Below are positions 26,577 to 35,760 of a DNA stretch of 35,760 bases, one piece after another. The stretch is from NCBI GenBank assembly GCA_028708605.1, contig JAQVYS010000005.1:25553-61312 (forward strand). The letters run 5' to 3'. Both the position numbers and the translations under genes were made by a program. The DNA comes from Bacillota bacterium. Its GTDB lineage: Bacteria; Bacillota; DTU065. Position 1 is the stretch's first letter, and every line of letters starts with the position of its first letter. The notes under the pieces were generated by a model that saw only the letters and a list, made by a program, of their open reading frames with translations, was not told where the DNA came from and did no database searches.

Positions 26577-27959
26577 ATGGCAAAAGCTAAATCAATATAT
26601 GTATGCCTAAATTGTGGCGCTCAAACTTATAAATGGCAGGGCAAATGTACTAACTGCAATGAATGGAATACTCTCGAATTACAGGAAGAAGCTGTAAATG
26701 ATCACAGCAAAGGTTTTAATTTGGCAAAAGCCTCACCTCCTGTTTTAATAACTGAAGTAAGCTCGCAGCAAGAAGAACGATATGAAACTGGTATCGTCGA
26801 GTTAGACCGAGTTCTTGGTGGAGGGGTTGTACCGGGCTCTCTTACTTTACTTGCAGGTGAGCCTGGAGTAGGAAAATCGACTCTGCTTCTTCAGCTGGCA
26901 AAGGAATTTTCAGAAAAATGGGGTAAAGTTCTATATATAAGTGGAGAAGAGTCCCTGCACCAGATAAAGATGCGTGCTAAACGTCTAGGTGCTTTAAATG
27001 GGAATATATATCTTTTAAGTGAAAACAACGTAGAGAGTATGATGGGTGCTATTCAAGAAATAGAACCTAGTATTGTAATTGTAGACTCCATCCAAACAGC
27101 AGTTGTTTCATCACAAGACTCTGCGCCAGGAACCATTACTCAGGTAAGGGAGTCTGCAGCAAATCTCATGAGGTTTGCAAAAAATGAAAATGTACCGATC
27201 TTTTTAGTTGGTCATGTAACTAAAACAGGTGCAGTTGCAGGACCACAGGTTTTAATGCACATGGTAGATACTGTGCTTAGCTTTACAGGAGACAAGCATA
27301 GCCTTTATAGGATACTTGCAGCAGAGAAGAATCGCTTTGGTGCAACTGACGAGATTGGTATCTTTGAGATGAAAAATACTGGCCTTACAGAGGTCCAAAA
27401 TCCCGCACGTCTATTTTTAAGTGGGCGGAAATCAGATGAGCCTGGAACAGCTATTGTACCAGCTCTAGAGGGGACAAGACCTATATTAGTAGAGATTCAA
27501 GCCTTAGTTGCTAAAGGCTATGGAGGGTTGCCAAGGAGGCAGTTTTCCGGTACAGATCGAAATCGTACTCCGATTCTACTGGCTGTTTTAGAAAAACGTT
27601 TAGGACTACCTATTGGCAATTATGATGTTTACATAAACGTTGTGGGTGGTTTAAATGTAACAGAGCCAGCTGCTGATTTAGCGATAGCGCTGGCAGTTGC
27701 TTCTAGCGCCTGCGAACAGCCTTTAAGATACAATTGGGCTTTTTTTGGAGAAGTAGGTCTTACAGGGGAGTTGCGCGCTGTAAGCCAGCCTGAAAAACGC
27801 TTAAATGAGCTTTGCCAAATGGGTTTTAATTACTGTCTGATGCCTACAGCAAGCCTTAAGTCATTAGACAACAGAGTCCTTTTAAAATTAAAAGAACGGA
27901 TGAATATAGTTACTGCAAGTAATATTTTTCAAGCATGGGATTACTGTAAGAAAGGGTGA
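26577..27959 (+). CDS. radA: DNA repair protein RadA
   Basis: N-terminal zinc finger CLNCGAQTYKWQGKCTNC; Walker A GEPGVGKSTLLLQ; KNRFGATDEIGIFEM; C-terminal Lon-like domain. Confidence 0.97.
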   Translation: MAKAKSIYVCLNCGAQTYKWQGKCTNCNEWNTLELQEEAVNDHSKGFNLAKASPPVLITEVSSQQEERYETGIVELDRVLGGGVVPGSLTLLAGEPGVGKSTLLLQLAKEFSEKWGKVLYISGEESLHQIKMRAKRLGALNGNIYLLSENNVESMMGAIQEIEPSIVIVDSIQTAVVSSQDSAPGTITQVRESAANLMRFAKNENVPIFLVGHVTKTGAVAGPQVLMHMVDTVLSFTGDKHSLYRILAAEKNRFGATDEIGIFEMKNTGLTEVQNPARLFLSGRKSDEPGTAIVPALEGTRPILVEIQALVAKGYGGLPRRQFSGTDRNRTPILLAVLEKRLGLPIGNYDVYINVVGGLNVTEPAADLAIALAVASSACEQPLRYNWAFFGEVGLTGELRAVSQPEKRLNELCQMGFNYCLMPTASLKSLDNRVLLKLKERMNIVTASNIFQAWDYCKKG

Positions 27960-29041
27960 GTCATTTGCCTGACAACCACCAAATGAGCTATGAAGACATT
28001 ATAGGCTTAGTGGCTCCGGGATCGGAGCTTCATGAAGGGTTGGAAAACATTTTAAGAGCTAAGACTGGAGGGCTAATTCTGGTTTCAGAGAGCGGGGAAG
28101 TAGCCTCGCTAATTGAAGGAGGCTTTCATATTGACACCGCTTTTAGTCCAGCCTCTTTATATGAGCTAGCTAAAATGGATGGTGCAATTATCTTAAGTTC
28201 TGACGGAAAAAGAATTTTATATGCTAATACTCAGCTTCATCCAGACCCTTCCATACCATCAAGTGAAACTGGCACAAGACATAGGACTGCTGAAAGAGTA
28301 GCCAAGCAAACAGGGGCGCTTGTTATCAGCATTTCGCAACGCCGAAATATTATCACTCTTTATAGAAACGATTGGAAATACGTTGTTAAAGATGTCGGTG
28401 TTACTCTGGCAAAAGCCAATCAAGCTTTGCAAACTTTAGAAAAATATCGGACTGTTTTACTTGATGCACTAGCTACCCTTACTATGATGGAATTTGATAA
28501 CACTGTTACAGTACTTGATGTCTGTTTAGTTATACAAAAAGATCAGCTTCTAAATAAGATTGCAGATGAAATCGAAAGCTATATTACAGAACTAGGGACA
28601 GAAGGAAGACTTGTCCAAATGCAGCTTGTCGAACTAATGGCAGATATACAAGATCAAGGTAAACTTGTTATTGAAGATTACTTAGATAATGATGAAAAGA
28701 CAAGCAATGAAGTATGGGAAGAATTAGGCGAGTTACACTCAGAGGAATTAGTAGAATTAGTAACGATAGCTAAAATTTTGGGACATAGTGGTACCATGAA
28801 TTCACTAGAACAGGCAGTTTCATCTAGAGGCATTCGCCTTTTAAATAAGATTCCACGTTTGCCACAAACTGTAATATGTAACATTGTTGATGCCTTTGGT
28901 GGATTAACTCAGCTTTTAGGAGCTACCACCGATGACCTTGATGATATTGAAGGTATTGGAGAAGTAAGAGCTAGAGCTATCCAAGAAGGCTTGAGAAGGC
29001 TAAAAAGTCATGCTCTCTTAGAAAAACAAAAGACCCCGTGA
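27956..29041 (+). CDS. disA: DNA integrity scanning diadenylate cyclase
   Basis: DAC domain motifs MDGAIILSSDGKRI and GTRHRTAERVAKQT; C-terminal helix-hairpin-helix DDLDDIEGIGEVRARAIQEGL. Confidence 0.97.
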   Translation: MSHLPDNHQMSYEDIIGLVAPGSELHEGLENILRAKTGGLILVSESGEVASLIEGGFHIDTAFSPASLYELAKMDGAIILSSDGKRILYANTQLHPDPSIPSSETGTRHRTAERVAKQTGALVISISQRRNIITLYRNDWKYVVKDVGVTLAKANQALQTLEKYRTVLLDALATLTMMEFDNTVTVLDVCLVIQKDQLLNKIADEIESYITELGTEGRLVQMQLVELMADIQDQGKLVIEDYLDNDEKTSNEVWEELGELHSEELVELVTIAKILGHSGTMNSLEQAVSSRGIRLLNKIPRLPQTVICNIVDAFGGLTQLLGATTDDLDDIEGIGEVRARAIQEGLRRLKSHALLEKQKTP

Positions 29042-29058
29042 CAAAATCACAGGGCTTT
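29028..29058. terminator. Bidirectional terminator-like hairpin between convergent disA and the downstream minus-strand gene
   Basis: aaagaccccgtga-caaaa-tcacagggcttt. Confidence 0.65.
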
Positions 29059-29065
29059 AGTACTT

Positions 29066-29461
29066 TTAAGTAAGATTAAAGACTCCCAAGGCTTCTAACT
29101 TTAATCTTTCTTTCTTAATAATTTCGTTTAGGTCCAAATCCAATGTATCACTTAATGCTGCTAGATAGAAGATTGTTCTACCTATTTCATTTTCTAATAC
29201 TTCCTGACACGACTCGCAGAGTCTGCCTTCAATGTGGTCTTCCATATAAGATCGCAAATCACTGTAATTAATGTCACTTGGGAAGGACTGCTTTTTGGCA
29301 GATACTCTGATACAACCACAAATAGTGACTGCTTTTGCAAGGGCTCTGTTAGTTCTAGCTGTCGATTCAGAGAGTTTTGTTACTATATCTAAAATAGAAC
29401 GATGCCTGATCAGGTATTTATCAACTAGTTCCTGAAAATCTTGTTCAGCAAAGTTGTCCAT
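29066..29461 (-). CDS. Conserved hypothetical protein; all-alpha, C-terminus weakly MazG/DUF1573-associated-like
   Basis: Complete ORF with an appropriate upstream region. CESCQEVLENEIGRTIFYLAALSDTLDLDLNEIIKKE resembles MazG-type helices, but the catalytic motif is not clear. Family assignment is tentative. Confidence 0.6.
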   Translation of the reverse strand: MDNFAEQDFQELVDKYLIRHRSILDIVTKLSESTARTNRALAKAVTICGCIRVSAKKQSFPSDINYSDLRSYMEDHIEGRLCESCQEVLENEIGRTIFYLAALSDTLDLDLNEIIKKERLKLEALGVFNLT

Positions 29462-29680
29462 ATGTTATCCCCCCCTTAGGGCTACGTCTCTATTAAATTA
29501 TAAGAAAATTCGCTTAGGAATGTCAAGGAATACTTGGACTGGCAGATCGTTTTCTCGCTAGAGCAAATGTGCATGACTTTTTTTGGTTAAGTTGACAGCC
29601 CTCAAGCGGTCATGTTGTAAGAATAGGCTTTAGTAAGATGACATTATCATAGAATAACTACACATTTAAAATTTTTATTG

Positions 29681-29710
29681 TTGACAACCTCCATAGCTTT
29701 GTGTTAAAAT
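29681..29710 (+). promoter_or_regulatory. Putative sigma-A promoter of the carD-like gene (TTGACA-18-TAAAAT)
   Basis: TTGACA 29681-29686, TAAAAT 29705-29710. Confidence 0.65.
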
Positions 29711-29786
29711 TATTAAATTTCTTGACTATGTGACCAAAAAGGCTTATAATAACAAGGAATACAGCGTTTTAGAAGGAGGTGTAACG

Positions 29787-30272
29787 GTGTTTTCTGTTGG
29801 AGATAAAGTTGTTTACCCGACTCACGGTGCAGGAGTAGTTAAGAACATCAAAAAAGAAGAAATCTTGGGCGAAACAAAATCGTATTATGTGCTTTCCATG
29901 TCTGTTGGCGAACTAAAATTGATGGTACCAGTAGATAACGGTTCTGAACTTGGTCTTCGTAAAGTTATTGATAAAGATGAAGTGTACCGCATACTTGATG
30001 TGTTAAAAGATCCCGAAAATGAGTTGTGTTCCAACTGGAATCGCCGTTATAGAGCTAACATGGAGAAGATAAAAACCGGCGATATCGACGAAGTAGCCAT
30101 TGTAGCTCGCGATTTATATTCTAGGGACAAAGAAAAGGGCCTCTCAACAGGCGAAAAGAAAATGTTAGAGCAGGCGATCCGCATAGTCGTTTCAGAATTA
30201 GCTTTAGCAACTGAAACTGAAGAAGAGGAGATGAGGGAGCAAATCTTTGAATGCCTTGATACTAGCAATTAA
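29787..30272 (+). CDS. CarD family transcriptional regulator
   Basis: FSVGDKVVYPTHGAGVVKNIKKEEILGETKSYYVL and SNWNRRYRANMEKIKTGDIDEVAIVARDL. GTG start at 29787 with AAGGAGGTG upstream is better than 29730. Confidence 0.94.
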   Translation: MFSVGDKVVYPTHGAGVVKNIKKEEILGETKSYYVLSMSVGELKLMVPVDNGSELGLRKVIDKDEVYRILDVLKDPENELCSNWNRRYRANMEKIKTGDIDEVAIVARDLYSRDKEKGLSTGEKKMLEQAIRIVVSELALATETEEEEMREQIFECLDTSN

Positions 30273-30315
30273 CTAAAGTGAAACAGATTTGGTAATGTAA
30301 AAAGGCGGTGAAAGG

Positions 30316-31284
30316 GTGTTAATAAGGGTAGTAGCACTTGTTACAGGCATATTAGCTGGTGGTGTCTATGGGTGGGGGTATGGCACTACAGCTGGGCTTG
30401 TAGTTTGTATGGGGGTAGGTGCGTGTTTAGCTCTTATAGTAAGCTTGATCACGAGTCGACTAAAAAGAATGCATGGGCGAAAAGTTTTGGCAATTTTTAT
30501 AGGCTTTTTAATCGGCTTAGTGATCGGAATTTTTATTGGTAGTTTTTTTCAAATTAGGCTATTAACAGGGTTTTTGGCATTTATTCTTGGTTTTCTAATA
30601 GCGGATCTGTTCGGGAGCAAATCAGATGAGATCTTCAATTTCACAGAACGGCGTCAAGGAATTGGGGGAAAAGAACCTGTTTGTAAAATTCTTGATACTA
30701 GCGTGATTATTGATGGACGAATCGCTGATATTTGTGCTACAGGGTTTTTAGAGGGCAGAATAATTGTGCCAAGGTTTGTTCTTGAAGAATTACAACATAT
30801 AGCTGATTCATCTGACATTCTTAAACGCAACAGAGGTCGCAGAGGCTTAGATATTCTTAATACCATGCAAAAAGAATTTGGTATGCAAATGGAGATTATT
30901 AGCGACGATCAGAATGGCGAAATTGAAGTCGATGCAAAACTTGTACATCTTGCCAAAAGAATTGGCGGAAAAGTTATTACAAATGATTATAATCTTAATA
31001 AAGTTGCCGAGTTGCAAGGAGTTTCTGTATTAAACATTAATGAATTAGCGAATGCTCTTAAGCCGGTAGTATTACCTGGAGAAGAGATGAGTGTCCAAGT
31101 CATTAAAGATGGTAAGGAATCTGGACAAGGCATAGGTTATCTCGACGATGGCACGATGATTGTTATTGATGGAGGGAAGAGATTTATTGGTGAAGAAGTT
31201 GGGGTTTTAGTTACTAGTGTCTTGCAGACAGCTGCAGGGCGAATGATCTTTGCCAAACCTAAAGCACTTGTGCATAATTTATGA
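30316..31284 (+). CDS. PIN/TRAM domain membrane protein (YacL-like)
   Basis: N-terminal TM helices; PIN domain [60 protein letters not shown]-terminal TRAM. Confidence 0.94.
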   Translation: MLIRVVALVTGILAGGVYGWGYGTTAGLVVCMGVGACLALIVSLITSRLKRMHGRKVLAIFIGFLIGLVIGIFIGSFFQIRLLTGFLAFILGFLIADLFGSKSDEIFNFTERRQGIGGKEPVCKILDTSVIIDGRIADICATGFLEGRIIVPRFVLEELQHIADSSDILKRNRGRRGLDILNTMQKEFGMQMEIISDDQNGEIEVDAKLVHLAKRIGGKVITNDYNLNKVAELQGVSVLNINELANALKPVVLPGEEMSVQVIKDGKESGQGIGYLDDGTMIVIDGGKRFIGEEVGVLVTSVLQTAAGRMIFAKPKALVHNL

Positions 31285-31289
31285 TGAGC

Positions 31290-31313
31290 TACCCGCCATT
31301 TTTGGCGGGTTTT
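31290..31313 (+). terminator. Terminator-like hairpin between yacL-like gene and ispDF
   Basis: acccgcca-tttt-tggcgggttttg. Confidence 0.75.
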
Positions 31314-31400
31314 GTTATATTTACCAAGAAACTCTGGACAAAGCTTATTGATATTAGGTATGCTGAGTTTAATTGCAGGTATAAAGTAGGGGGATTAACC

Positions 31401-32543
31401 GTGGAAACTGCAGCTATTATTTTAGCAGCCGGCAAGGGAAGCCGGTTAGGTCTTGGAACTAATAAGGTGTTACTTCCATTTCGAGGTAAGCCGCTTCTAT
31501 ATTATTCCGTTAAAGCATTTGCAGAGCTAAAGCAGTTTACAACGCTTGTTTTAGTTGTTAGAGAAGGCGAAGAGGAAAAAGTTGAAGAGCTTGTTCGAGA
31601 GTTTATGAATGAAAAAAAGATCATTTTATGCCATGGCGGGAAAACAAGAGGAGAATCAGTGTTTTCTGGTTTAAAAGCACTTTCTAAGTATAATCCCCAA
31701 AAGGTCTTAATCCACGATGGCGCTAGGCCTTTTGTCAGCGAAGAAGTAATCTTGCGGGTGTTAGATAACATCAAACCAAATCTAGCAGTTACGCCAGGGG
31801 TTATGGTGAGTGATTCGCTAAGAAAAATAGATAAAAATGGTAGCATTATAGAAGTAATAGATCGGAGCTTGGTTTGCGCGGTGCAGACGCCACAAGGATT
31901 TATGTACGATGAGCTCTACCGAAAGCACCAGAACATAAATGAAGGCCAGCAGTTCGCTGAGGTCACTGATGATGCGCAGCTGTTTGATAAGCAGGTTCTT
32001 GTAGAAGGAGATAGTAAAAATATTAAAATTACTACTAGAGGCGACTATGATATGTATAATGTAACTGAGACAGGTATTCGAGTAGGGCAAGGTTTTGATG
32101 TCCATAGCATGGTTTCAGGAAGAGAACTTATCATAGGCGGGGTAAAAATTCCCTCTACAAAGGGTCTACTTGGACACTCAGACGCGGATGTTCTTGTCCA
32201 CGCTATTATAGATGCTATACTTGGAGCATGTAGTTTAGGTGATATTGGTGAGCACTTTCCTGATACAGATAATATCTACAAAAACATTTCCAGTTTGGAT
32301 CTGCTTAAGATAGTTAAGGTATTGATCGATCAACAGGGTAAGAGAGTAGTAAATGTCGATGCTACAATTTTAGCTCAAGCGCCAAAGCTATCTCCTTTTA
32401 AAGCAGAGATGGAAGAGAATATCGCCTCTATCCTTAATGTATCGAAACAGCAGGTAAATATTAAAGCGACAACCACTGAAAAACTTGGTTTTGTAGGTAG
32501 ATCAGAGGGTATTGCAGCAATGGCTATAGTGGCTGTATCATAA
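31401..32543 (+). CDS. ispDF: Bifunctional 2-C-methyl-D-erythritol 4-phosphate cytidylyltransferase / 2-C-methyl-D-erythritol 2,4-cyclodiphosphate synthase
   Basis: Isp[43 protein letters not shown]. Isp[37 protein letters not shown] start at 31401; the first 40 aa of the ORF-track version span the terminator region. Confidence 0.95.
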   Translation: METAAIILAAGKGSRLGLGTNKVLLPFRGKPLLYYSVKAFAELKQFTTLVLVVREGEEEKVEELVREFMNEKKIILCHGGKTRGESVFSGLKALSKYNPQKVLIHDGARPFVSEEVILRVLDNIKPNLAVTPGVMVSDSLRKIDKNGSIIEVIDRSLVCAVQTPQGFMYDELYRKHQNINEGQQFAEVTDDAQLFDKQVLVEGDSKNIKITTRGDYDMYNVTETGIRVGQGFDVHSMVSGRELIIGGVKIPSTKGLLGHSDADVLVHAIIDAILGACSLGDIGEHFPDTDNIYKNISSLDLLKIVKVLIDQQGKRVVNVDATILAQAPKLSPFKAEMEENIASILNVSKQQVNIKATTTEKLGFVGRSEGIAAMAIVAVS

Positions 32544-32611
32544 TGTAACCATCAAAAATTTAGTCTACATTGTTTAGGAGGTGAAGATGCAGCAGAAGCT
32601 GCATCACCTGT

Positions 32612-33997
32612 ATGCAAATATATAACACCTTAACAAGGAAAAAAGAAAAGTACGTGCCTCATGACCAGATCAAGGTCTACGTGTGTGGGGTAACCCCTTA
32701 TGATGAAGCCCATTTAGGACACGCAAGACCAAGTATTGTTTGGGACGTTATTAGGCGTTATTTTAACTATCTTGGATATTCTGTGAAGATGGTGCAAAAC
32801 TTTACTGACGTTGATGATAAGATCATCGCTCGTTCCATTAAAGAAAATAGATCAGCCCTAGAGATCTCTAACTATTATTCTAAGCGTTATCTTGAAGCCA
32901 TGGATAATTTAGGGGTTCAAAGATGCGATAAGTATCCAAAAGTCAGTGACTATATTAACAAGATTATTAGCTTTATTGAAGGCCTTATCGAAAAAGGCCA
33001 TGCTTATGAGGCAAATGGTGATGTCTATTTTAGCGTGGCAAGCTTCGATGGCTATGGCAAGCTGTCTGGGCGTAATGTAGACGAGCTTCGAGCTGGAGCT
33101 AGAATTGACATAGATGAAATAAAAAAAGACCCAGCAGACTTTGCTCTTTGGAAAAGAGCAAAACCGGGTGAGATCAGTTGGTCTTCCCCTTGGGGCGAAG
33201 GTAGACCTGGATGGCATATTGAGTGCTCAACTATGTCACTTGATCTACTCGGAGAAAGCTTTGATTTTCACGGCGGAGGCTTAGATTTGATTTTTCCTCA
33301 TCATGAAAACGAAGTAGCCCAATCTGAAGCATATACAAACAAGCAATTTGTTAACTTCTGGATTCATAATGGTTTAATAACTGTAGATAATGAAAAGATG
33401 AGTAAATCCTTAGGTAATTTTATTACAGTTGAGGATTTACTTAGGGAAAACACAAAAGAAGAGATCAGATTCTACATTTTGTCATCTCACTATAGAACGC
33501 CACTAAACTTTACTTGGAATGGTCTTAAAGAGTGTGCCAAAGGTCTTAAGAGAATAAACAACTCTTACAATAGTTGGCGAAAGAAAGTAGATCCAATTTC
33601 TTGGCAAGGTATAGAGGAACTTGAGGATATTGAATCTCGTTTTAGGGATGCTATGGATGATGATTTTAATACAGCACAAGCTTTAGGTGTTATGTTTGAG
33701 CTTTGCCATGTCGGCAACGGCTATCTCAGATCAGAAGACCCGAAACTTAGGGGAGCTTTATCTCTTTTACAAGCCTTAGGAAACATCTTGGGTATTTTAA
33801 AAGAAGAAGAACCTAAAGAGACAGTTTTGGAAGAAAGCTTAGTAGATGATGTACTAGATATACTGCTAGAGATTAGACAAGATGCTAAAACAGAAAAGAA
33901 CTGGGCTCTTTCTGATAGGATTAGAGATAAGCTAGCAAGTGTTGGTATTGTATTAGAAGACACAGCTCAGGGTACTAGATGGAGGTTAGTTGATTAA
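32612..33997 (+). CDS. cysS: Cysteinyl-tRNA synthetase
   Basis: YVCGVTPYDEAHLGHARPSIVWDV (HIGH-like), GWHIECSTMS, HHENEVAQSEA, KMSKSLGNF (KMSKS). Confidence 0.97.
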   Translation: MQIYNTLTRKKEKYVPHDQIKVYVCGVTPYDEAHLGHARPSIVWDVIRRYFNYLGYSVKMVQNFTDVDDKIIARSIKENRSALEISNYYSKRYLEAMDNLGVQRCDKYPKVSDYINKIISFIEGLIEKGHAYEANGDVYFSVASFDGYGKLSGRNVDELRAGARIDIDEIKKDPADFALWKRAKPGEISWSSPWGEGRPGWHIECSTMSLDLLGESFDFHGGGLDLIFPHHENEVAQSEAYTNKQFVNFWIHNGLITVDNEKMSKSLGNFITVEDLLRENTKEEIRFYILSSHYRTPLNFTWNGLKECAKGLKRINNSYNSWRKKVDPISWQGIEELEDIESRFRDAMDDDFNTAQALGVMFELCHVGNGYLRSEDPKLRGALSLLQALGNILGILKEEEPKETVLEESLVDDVLDILLEIRQDAKTEKNWALSDRIRDKLASVGIVLEDTAQGTRWRLVD

Positions 33998-34396
33998 ATG
34001 GATGTTGAGAGTTATTCACCTCTTGCATGGGCTTATTTAGGTGATGGGTTATGGGAACTTTTTGTAAGGCAGAATCTCATGCAAGAGAGTTTAAGAAAAG
34101 CGGGAGATTATCATAACATAGCTGTACCTTTTGCCTCTGCTAAAACTCAGGCTCAGATTATTAAGTCTTTGTGGGATGATCTTCCAGAAAAAGAAAAGGA
34201 GATCTTCCGCAGAGGTAGAAACTCCTGCAGTTCCTATCGGAAAAATGCCACTCATCAAGAGTACTCTTATAGCACAGGTTTTGAAGCTATCTTAGGCTAC
34301 CTTTACTTGGCAGATGAAAAGACTAGACTTAAAGAATTAATGGAGATCTTTTTTGCCAAGGGAAAAGAGGTTTTAGAAAATGGCAGATCAAGTTGA
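33998..34396 (+). CDS. mrnC: Mini-ribonuclease 3
   Basis: SPLAWAYLGDGLWELFVRQ, RGRNSCSSYRKNATHQEYSYSTGFEAILGYLYL; between cysS and rlmB. Confidence 0.94.
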   Translation: MDVESYSPLAWAYLGDGLWELFVRQNLMQESLRKAGDYHNIAVPFASAKTQAQIIKSLWDDLPEKEKEIFRRGRNSCSSYRKNATHQEYSYSTGFEAILGYLYLADEKTRLKELMEIFFAKGKEVLENGRSS

Positions 34397-35093
34397 AGGA
34401 AGAAACGCTGTTTTAGAATCACTACGGTCTGGAAGAGCAAAGAAAATCTATCTCAGCCATTCATCTAAGGGCAAAACTATAGATGAGATTGAAAAACTAG
34501 CTAAGGAATTAAACGTGCCGCTTTTAACACAACCTAACGATGTAGTTGTAAAGATGGCGAAAACAGATCATCATCAAGGGATATTGGCTGAAGTAGCTGA
34601 GCTTCCCAAAAGAAACCTTGAAGAGATAATCAACCTTGAAAATCCATTTATTGTTATTTTGGACCACATTCAAGATCCTCATAATCTTGGTGCGATTTTG
34701 AGAACTTCTGAAGCAGCAGGTGTAGATGCTGTTATTGTGCCTGAAGATAGATCGGTTTCAATTGGGCCTGGGGCGATTAAAGCTTCTGCTGGAGCAATTG
34801 AATATGTACCACTTATTACAGTAACTAATATTGCTCAAACCATCGAAAAACTTAAAAAAGCCAACATCTGGGTAGTAGGGACAGCAGATAAAGCAGACCA
34901 GTATTACACTGAATTAGACCTAAGAGGTAGACTGGCAATTGTCATAGGTAGTGAGGGAGAGGGAATTAGCCGTTTAGTTAAAGAAAAATGCGACTTCTTG
35001 GTAAAGATTCCTATGAGAGGAAGGATTTCATCACTTAACGCATCTGTAGCGACTGGCGTTATACTATATGAGGCGTTACGCCAAAGAGGATAA
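34380..35093 (+). CDS. rlmB: 23S rRNA (guanosine-2'-O)-methyltransferase RlmB (TrmH/SpoU family)
   Basis: EGRNAVLESLRSGRAKKIYL, LDHIQDPHNLGAILRTSEAAGVDAVI, IVIGSEGEGISRLVKEKCDFLVKIPMRGRISSLNASVATGVILYEALRQR. Confidence 0.96.
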   Translation: MADQVEGRNAVLESLRSGRAKKIYLSHSSKGKTIDEIEKLAKELNVPLLTQPNDVVVKMAKTDHHQGILAEVAELPKRNLEEIINLENPFIVILDHIQDPHNLGAILRTSEAAGVDAVIVPEDRSVSIGPGAIKASAGAIEYVPLITVTNIAQTIEKLKKANIWVVGTADKADQYYTELDLRGRLAIVIGSEGEGISRLVKEKCDFLVKIPMRGRISSLNASVATGVILYEALRQRG

Positions 35094-35099
35094 TAAAGG

Positions 35100-35760
35100 C
35101 GAGATTCTACTTAGTGTAAAATTATTGTAGGAAAAAAAAGAAAGAGAATAGTTCCCCGTGTTATGATTAAGGTGCAAATAATAATCGACAGAAGGGAACT
35201 ACTCTCATGAACATTATATCGCAACTTCAAGAATTTATCAGCAATAACATCAGCAACATTTTCGAACAGTGCTTAGAAGGTACTAGCTTTACTGAACTAG
35301 TCGGTACAACAGAGAAATTTGTATATCAGTTAGGGCGCCTTGTGATAGAAAGTGGCATGAAAATAGTTGAAGATGAGATAGATAAGCATCCAGCTCGAAA
35401 GCAGAATTGGCATATAGAACGAAGAAATGATAAAAAAACTATTTCGACAGTGCTGGGAGATGTAACCTATTCTAGGACCTATTATTGCAACAAGAAGAAC
35501 CAAAGTTACGCTTATCTGTGTGACAATTGGTTTGGAATAGGGAAACACGAAAGAATGGACACATCATTAAAGACTGCGATTGTTGAAAAGGCAACGGATT
35601 TGTCATATCAAAAAACAATTGATAGTTTTCCTAAAGTAGGGATAAGCAGTAAAACAACAGTGATGAATATTATCCGCAGAATTGGTCTTGTTGAAAATGA
35701 TGCTGTTCCTATTCCATTTCAGAAGAAACAGATAAAGACGTTGTTTATTGAAGCTGATGA
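35100..35760 (+). mobile_element. Left part of an ISLre2-type insertion sequence (boundary approximate)
   Basis: Inferred from the transposase ORF; the left terminal repeat could not be defined because the right end is outside the window. Confidence 0.6.
35207..35760 (+). CDS. ISLre2-family (UPF0236) transposase, N-terminal part; runs off the window edge
   Basis: My translation from ATG 35207: MNIISQLQEFISNNISNIFEQCLEGTSFTELVGTTEKFVYQLGRLVIESGMKIVEDEIDKHPARKQNWHIERRNDKKTISTVLGDVTYSRTYYCNKKNQSYAYLCDNWFGIGKHERM... Open to 35760. Resembles UPF0236. Absent from the ORF track, presumably because there is no stop in the window. Confidence 0.85.
   Translation, partial: MNIISQLQEFISNNISNIFEQCLEGTSFTELVGTTEKFVYQLGRLVIESGMKIVEDEIDKHPARKQNWHIERRNDKKTISTVLGDVTYSRTYYCNKKNQSYAYLCDNWFGIGKHERMDTSLKTAIVEKATDLSYQKTIDSFPKVGISSKTTVMNIIRRIGLVENDAVPIPFQKKQIKTLFIEAD

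Noticed and set aside
31502-32105. Two ORFs antisense to ispDF (114 and 95 aa)
   Set aside because: Shadow ORFs opposite a confidently assigned gene, no ribosome sites or motifs.
32544-32611. T-box riboswitch upstream of cysS
   Set aside because: The leader is under 70 nt and lacks the TGGNACCGCG-type T-box sequence and a classic terminator/antiterminator.
32909-33217. 102-aa ORF antisense to cysS
   Set aside because: Shadow ORF opposite conserved synthetase motifs.
1-35760. CRISPR arrays, tRNA or rRNA genes
   Set aside because: No regularly spaced direct repeats, and no tRNA-like or rRNA-like segments recognised by eye. A tRNAscan/Infernal run would be needed to exclude small RNAs fully.

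Overview
The window looks like a chromosomal segment of a low-to-moderate-GC Firmicute (Clostridia-like), with about 27 supportable protein-coding genes and no rRNA, tRNA or CRISPR array seen. From left to right: a PGB-YkuD-PGB L,D-transpeptidase; an orphan trpB; a peptidoglycan-salvage neighbourhood (beta-lactamase/AmiE-like hydrolase, NamZ/DUF1343, divergent nagB); a non-coding gap; a perfect TATACCCC-TCT-GGGGTATA palindrome ahead of an unknown 109-aa protein plus CcdA and TlpA-like thioredoxin genes; a secreted DUF4139-like protein; a ~190-bp remnant that looks like an internally deleted group II intron directly after an intrinsic terminator; an EEP-family phosphatase and a Sir2 deacylase; a ParB-like protein fused to a 2x[4Fe-4S] ferredoxin, paired with a metallophosphoesterase; an orphan solute-binding protein without a lipobox; an amidohydrolase and two FAD-oxidoreductase genes in a row; a glycosyltransferase and an O-antigen-ligase-like protein; and the conserved block ctsR-mcsA-mcsB-clpC / radA-disA / carD-yacL-ispDF-cysS-mrnC-rlmB. 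An ISLre2/UPF0236 transposase runs off the right edge. The candidates I rate most likely to be new are the ParB-ferredoxin/metallophosphoesterase pair, the palindrome-controlled CcdA/TlpA operon with its unknown first gene, and the intron remnant. All family names come from recognising motifs in the translations; no database search was run.
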